NCBI GenBank assembly: GCA_030835065.1
Contig: JAUQWR010000727.1
Coordinates: 1-8,066, forward strand
Source of the DNA: Candidatus Kapaibacterium sp.
Lineage (GTDB): Bacteria; Bacteroidota; Ignavibacteria; Kapaibacteriales; UBA2268
Length of the DNA stretch: 8,066 nucleotides
Reading direction: 5' to 3'
The number at the start of each line of letters is the position of its first letter. Positions within the stretch are counted from its first letter, which is position 1. The notes under the pieces are model-generated. The model did not search any database, was not told where the DNA came from, and saw only the letters and a list, made by a program, of their open reading frames with translations. Of the stretch, positions 6,453 to 8,066 are shown piece by piece. A program made the position numbers and the translations under genes.

Positions 6453-6470
6453 ATTAACAATCAATTAACA
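6453..6470. repeat. Tandem ATTAACA direct repeats upstream of the PAP2 gene
   Basis: ATTAACA occurs at 6453-6459 and 6464-6470, in the same orientation and 11 bases apart, about one helical turn. The word equals the half-site of the palindrome at 1410-1426. It lies 20-37 bases before the PAP2 start. In DNA this AT-rich the match may be chance. Confidence 0.3.
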
Positions 6471-6507
6471 CACATCATGATTATAATATAACAATATTTA
6501 TTCTTAG

Positions 6508-6533
6508 GAAAAATTAAAAAAAACTTTTTTAAT
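6508..6533 (-). terminator. Weak candidate terminator of the RelA/SpoT homolog gene
   Basis: On the minus strand ATTAAAAAA (6525-6533) and TTTTTTAAT (6513-6521) form a 9-bp hairpin of A-U pairs only, with a three-base loop, followed by TTTTTCC. It starts 88 bases past the RSH stop. The stem has no G-C pairs, so its strength is doubtful. The rest of the 6434-6621 gap shows no other recognisable element apart from the ATTAACA repeats. Confidence 0.3.
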
Positions 6534-6621
6534 AGCCGATGCTAAAACTCACAATCCGCAACCAGCTTATATTATTGATTTATTTATGCTTACAGAATTA
6601 CAAATTGAAAACTGAAAGAGA

Positions 6622-8066
6622 CTAATCGTCAATTCTTTCCACTCCTCTAATCCCTTTGACGATAAGCAATTTTGTAAAAATCATATTAAGATCATCTTCG
6701 CTATCTACTTCAATAGTAATTGCTCCGGCAAATAAACCGGCAGAGGAATCCAAATTTACTCTTCTGATATTAGCCATTCCGATTGCAGAAGAAATATCCT
6801 GAAGCATTCCTTCCCGATCGTCGCCTTTGATTAGTAGCCTCGAACTAATTTTATTATTGCCATTCAATTTTATTTTTGGAGATTTTATATCAGAATATGA
6901 TTTGAAGTATTTATGAAGAAAATATACTGCCCTATGTGTAACTGCAAATTCGAGCCATTCAGGCTTAGGCATTATTTTGGGTGATGTGATTATTTCTATT
7001 TGGTCTTTATGCGCTATCTTATACGATAAGTCTTTAATTGAGCCATTCACTTTGCCCGAAATACAATGCATTCCGGTTTCTTCATTAATTGTAAAAGCAA
7101 AATCTAATAGAGTCGCCCCATTGGGCATCTTATATTGCTCTCCATTTTTCGAGAACACAATTAATTCATGATCGAATAGATTTACTTTTATAGAATCCCA
7201 AATCATATGTGGAGCATTTTCGCCTTCTTCTTCGATTATATCCTGCATCCATTCGCCCCAATGCTCGAGATCTATATCAGAAAACTCTAATGCTCTTATA
7301 CGTCCGGATCTTAAAGAAAATTTTGCAGCAAATCCTTCTTCTGCAATTTTCTCCATTTCTTCTGTTCTGATCAATATTTCTACTTTTTTGCCATCTGGTC
7401 CAAACAACTCGGTAGTCAAGGACTTATACCAGTCTAATTTGGGATTGGCTATATAATCGACAAAACTGACTGCATTAAAAGTATTGGCTAATACTCCATG
7501 TGCCCTATAACATTCATGAACATCTTCTGTGCGGATGATTATTACCATAGAATAGAAATTATCTATTTCAGAAATCGATTTTCCTTCTTGTATCATCCTA
7601 AATATTTCGTATTCGTGTTTATGAATTATCGATAAATAGTGTGAAATATTCTTCTCGTTCAATCCATTCTGAATCAAATCACTAAAGACTTTAATATAAT
7701 CAATAAAGTCTCTTCTTTTTTCATTTAGTGATGTACGTATAGCTTCGTAAGTATTTCTATCTGAATAATAAAACGAACGGTTTTCGAGTTCCATTTTTAT
7801 CTTGCTTAGACCAAGCCTATGAGCAAGAGGAACATAAAAATTCAAAGTTTCTAATGCAATTTCTTTTTGTTTTTCGGGTTTAAGATAATGCAAAGTGCGA
7901 AGATTATGCAGCCTGTCTGCCAATTTGATTAATATCACTCTAATATCTTTTACCAAAGAAAGGAATATTTTTCTATATGTCTGTGCTTTAATTCTTAATT
8001 TTTTCTTTGCTGGATCTATTATTATTTCTTCTGCAATACTATCTTCTTTTTCATCAATTTTAGTAA
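6622..8066 (-). CDS. RelA/SpoT homolog (RSH) with degenerate synthetase domain, 5' end cut by window edge
   Basis: The frame is open to the right edge, so the N-terminus is missing; 480 codons are visible. The TTG at 7954-7956 is an internal Leu, since family-like sequence (TYRKIFLSLVKDIRVILIKL) runs straight through it. Order of domains: the end of the HD (p)ppGpp hydrolase domain, with LADRLHN (7903-7923) intact; a synthetase domain (about 7312-7665); a TGS domain (about 6976-7185; DHELIVFSKNG, LLDFAFTI, VNGSIKDL); a short W-L helix segment (WLEFAVTHRA); and a C-terminal ACT domain (about 6625-6846; KGDDREGMLQDIS). In the synthetase domain several signature residues are changed: D-L-x-x-x-R reads N-F-Y-S-M-V, NGYQSLH reads DWYKSLT, EVQIRT reads EILIRT and AAHW reads AAKF. 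The Cys-rich zinc-finger module between TGS and ACT is absent, leaving about 30 residues. It is probably a hydrolase-biased SpoT-like protein, but the catalytic HDxxED motif lies outside the window. Confidence 0.93.
   Translation of the reverse strand, partial: TKIDEKEDSIAEEIIIDPAKKKLRIKAQTYRKIFLSLVKDIRVILIKLADRLHNLRTLHYLKPEKQKEIALETLNFYVPLAHRLGLSKIKMELENRSFYYSDRNTYEAIRTSLNEKRRDFIDYIKVFSDLIQNGLNEKNISHYLSIIHKHEYEIFRMIQEGKSISEIDNFYSMVIIIRTEDVHECYRAHGVLANTFNAVSFVDYIANPKLDWYKSLTTELFGPDGKKVEILIRTEEMEKIAEEGFAAKFSLRSGRIRALEFSDIDLEHWGEWMQDIIEEEGENAPHMIWDSIKVNLFDHELIVFSKNGEQYKMPNGATLLDFAFTINEETGMHCISGKVNGSIKDLSYKIAHKDQIEIITSPKIMPKPEWLEFAVTHRAVYFLHKYFKSYSDIKSPKIKLNGNNKISSRLLIKGDDREGMLQDISSAIGMANIRRVNLDSSAGLFAGAITIEVDSEDDLNMIFTKLLIVKGIRGVERIDD

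Noticed and set aside
7954..7956. TTG as the start codon of the RelA/SpoT homolog
   Set aside because: The same frame continues upstream to the window edge with residues typical of the HD domain just before LADRLHN, so this TTG codes for an internal Leu and the gene is 5'-truncated only by the window.
1..8066. Defence island, CRISPR array, toxin-antitoxin pair or prophage
   Set aside because: No nuclease, transposase, integrase, spaced repeat array or small gene pair of that kind is visible. The RSH protein is the long housekeeping type rather than a toxic small alarmone synthetase.

Overview
The window is AT-rich DNA, most likely from a member of Bacteroidota or a close relative in the Bacteroidota/Chlorobi/Ignavibacteria group. 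Three things point there. The large secreted protein ends in a type IX secretion (Por) type A sorting domain. Two lipoproteins have short Bacteroidota-style signal peptides, one followed by the acidic SGDDD stretch that resembles a lipoprotein export signal. The clearest promoter matches the Bacteroidota -33 TTTG / -7 TAnnTTTG pattern. The genus cannot be named from this sequence.

Layout, left to right. An N-terminal fragment of a minus-strand lipoprotein runs off the left edge (1-599). A minus-strand TetR-family regulator follows (773-1363), with an intrinsic terminator behind it and a promoter in front whose spacer is filled by a perfect 17-bp inverted repeat, a good candidate for autorepression. 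The gene-poor stretch 1364-1675 holds that promoter, an orphan hairpin and a 33-bp REP-like palindrome. The largest gene (1676-4975, minus, 1099 aa) encodes a secreted CotH-kinase-like protein with an Fn3-like segment, a right-handed beta-helix, a lamin-tail domain and a T9SS sorting tail. Divergent from it is a small lipoprotein (5132-5665, plus), which ends at a strong terminator shared by position with the convergent membrane PAP2-family phosphatase gene (5732-6433, minus). The right end is a RelA/SpoT homolog (minus, 6622 to beyond 8066) that has lost its 5' end to the window edge.

How the genes relate. They do not form an obvious operon or defence system. Each has its own terminator or a sizeable gap, so this looks like ordinary chromosome with independent transcription units: envelope and secreted proteins, one local regulator, one lipid-linked phosphatase and one ppGpp-metabolism gene. 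The points most worth a second look are two enzymes whose active sites appear altered. The CotH domain has Ser where the family usually has an Asp in its N-x-D motif. The RSH protein has lost several signature residues of its (p)ppGpp synthetase domain and the zinc-finger module of its C-terminus, while the visible part of its hydrolase domain looks intact. I saw no CRISPR array, tRNA, rRNA, transposase or phage gene.
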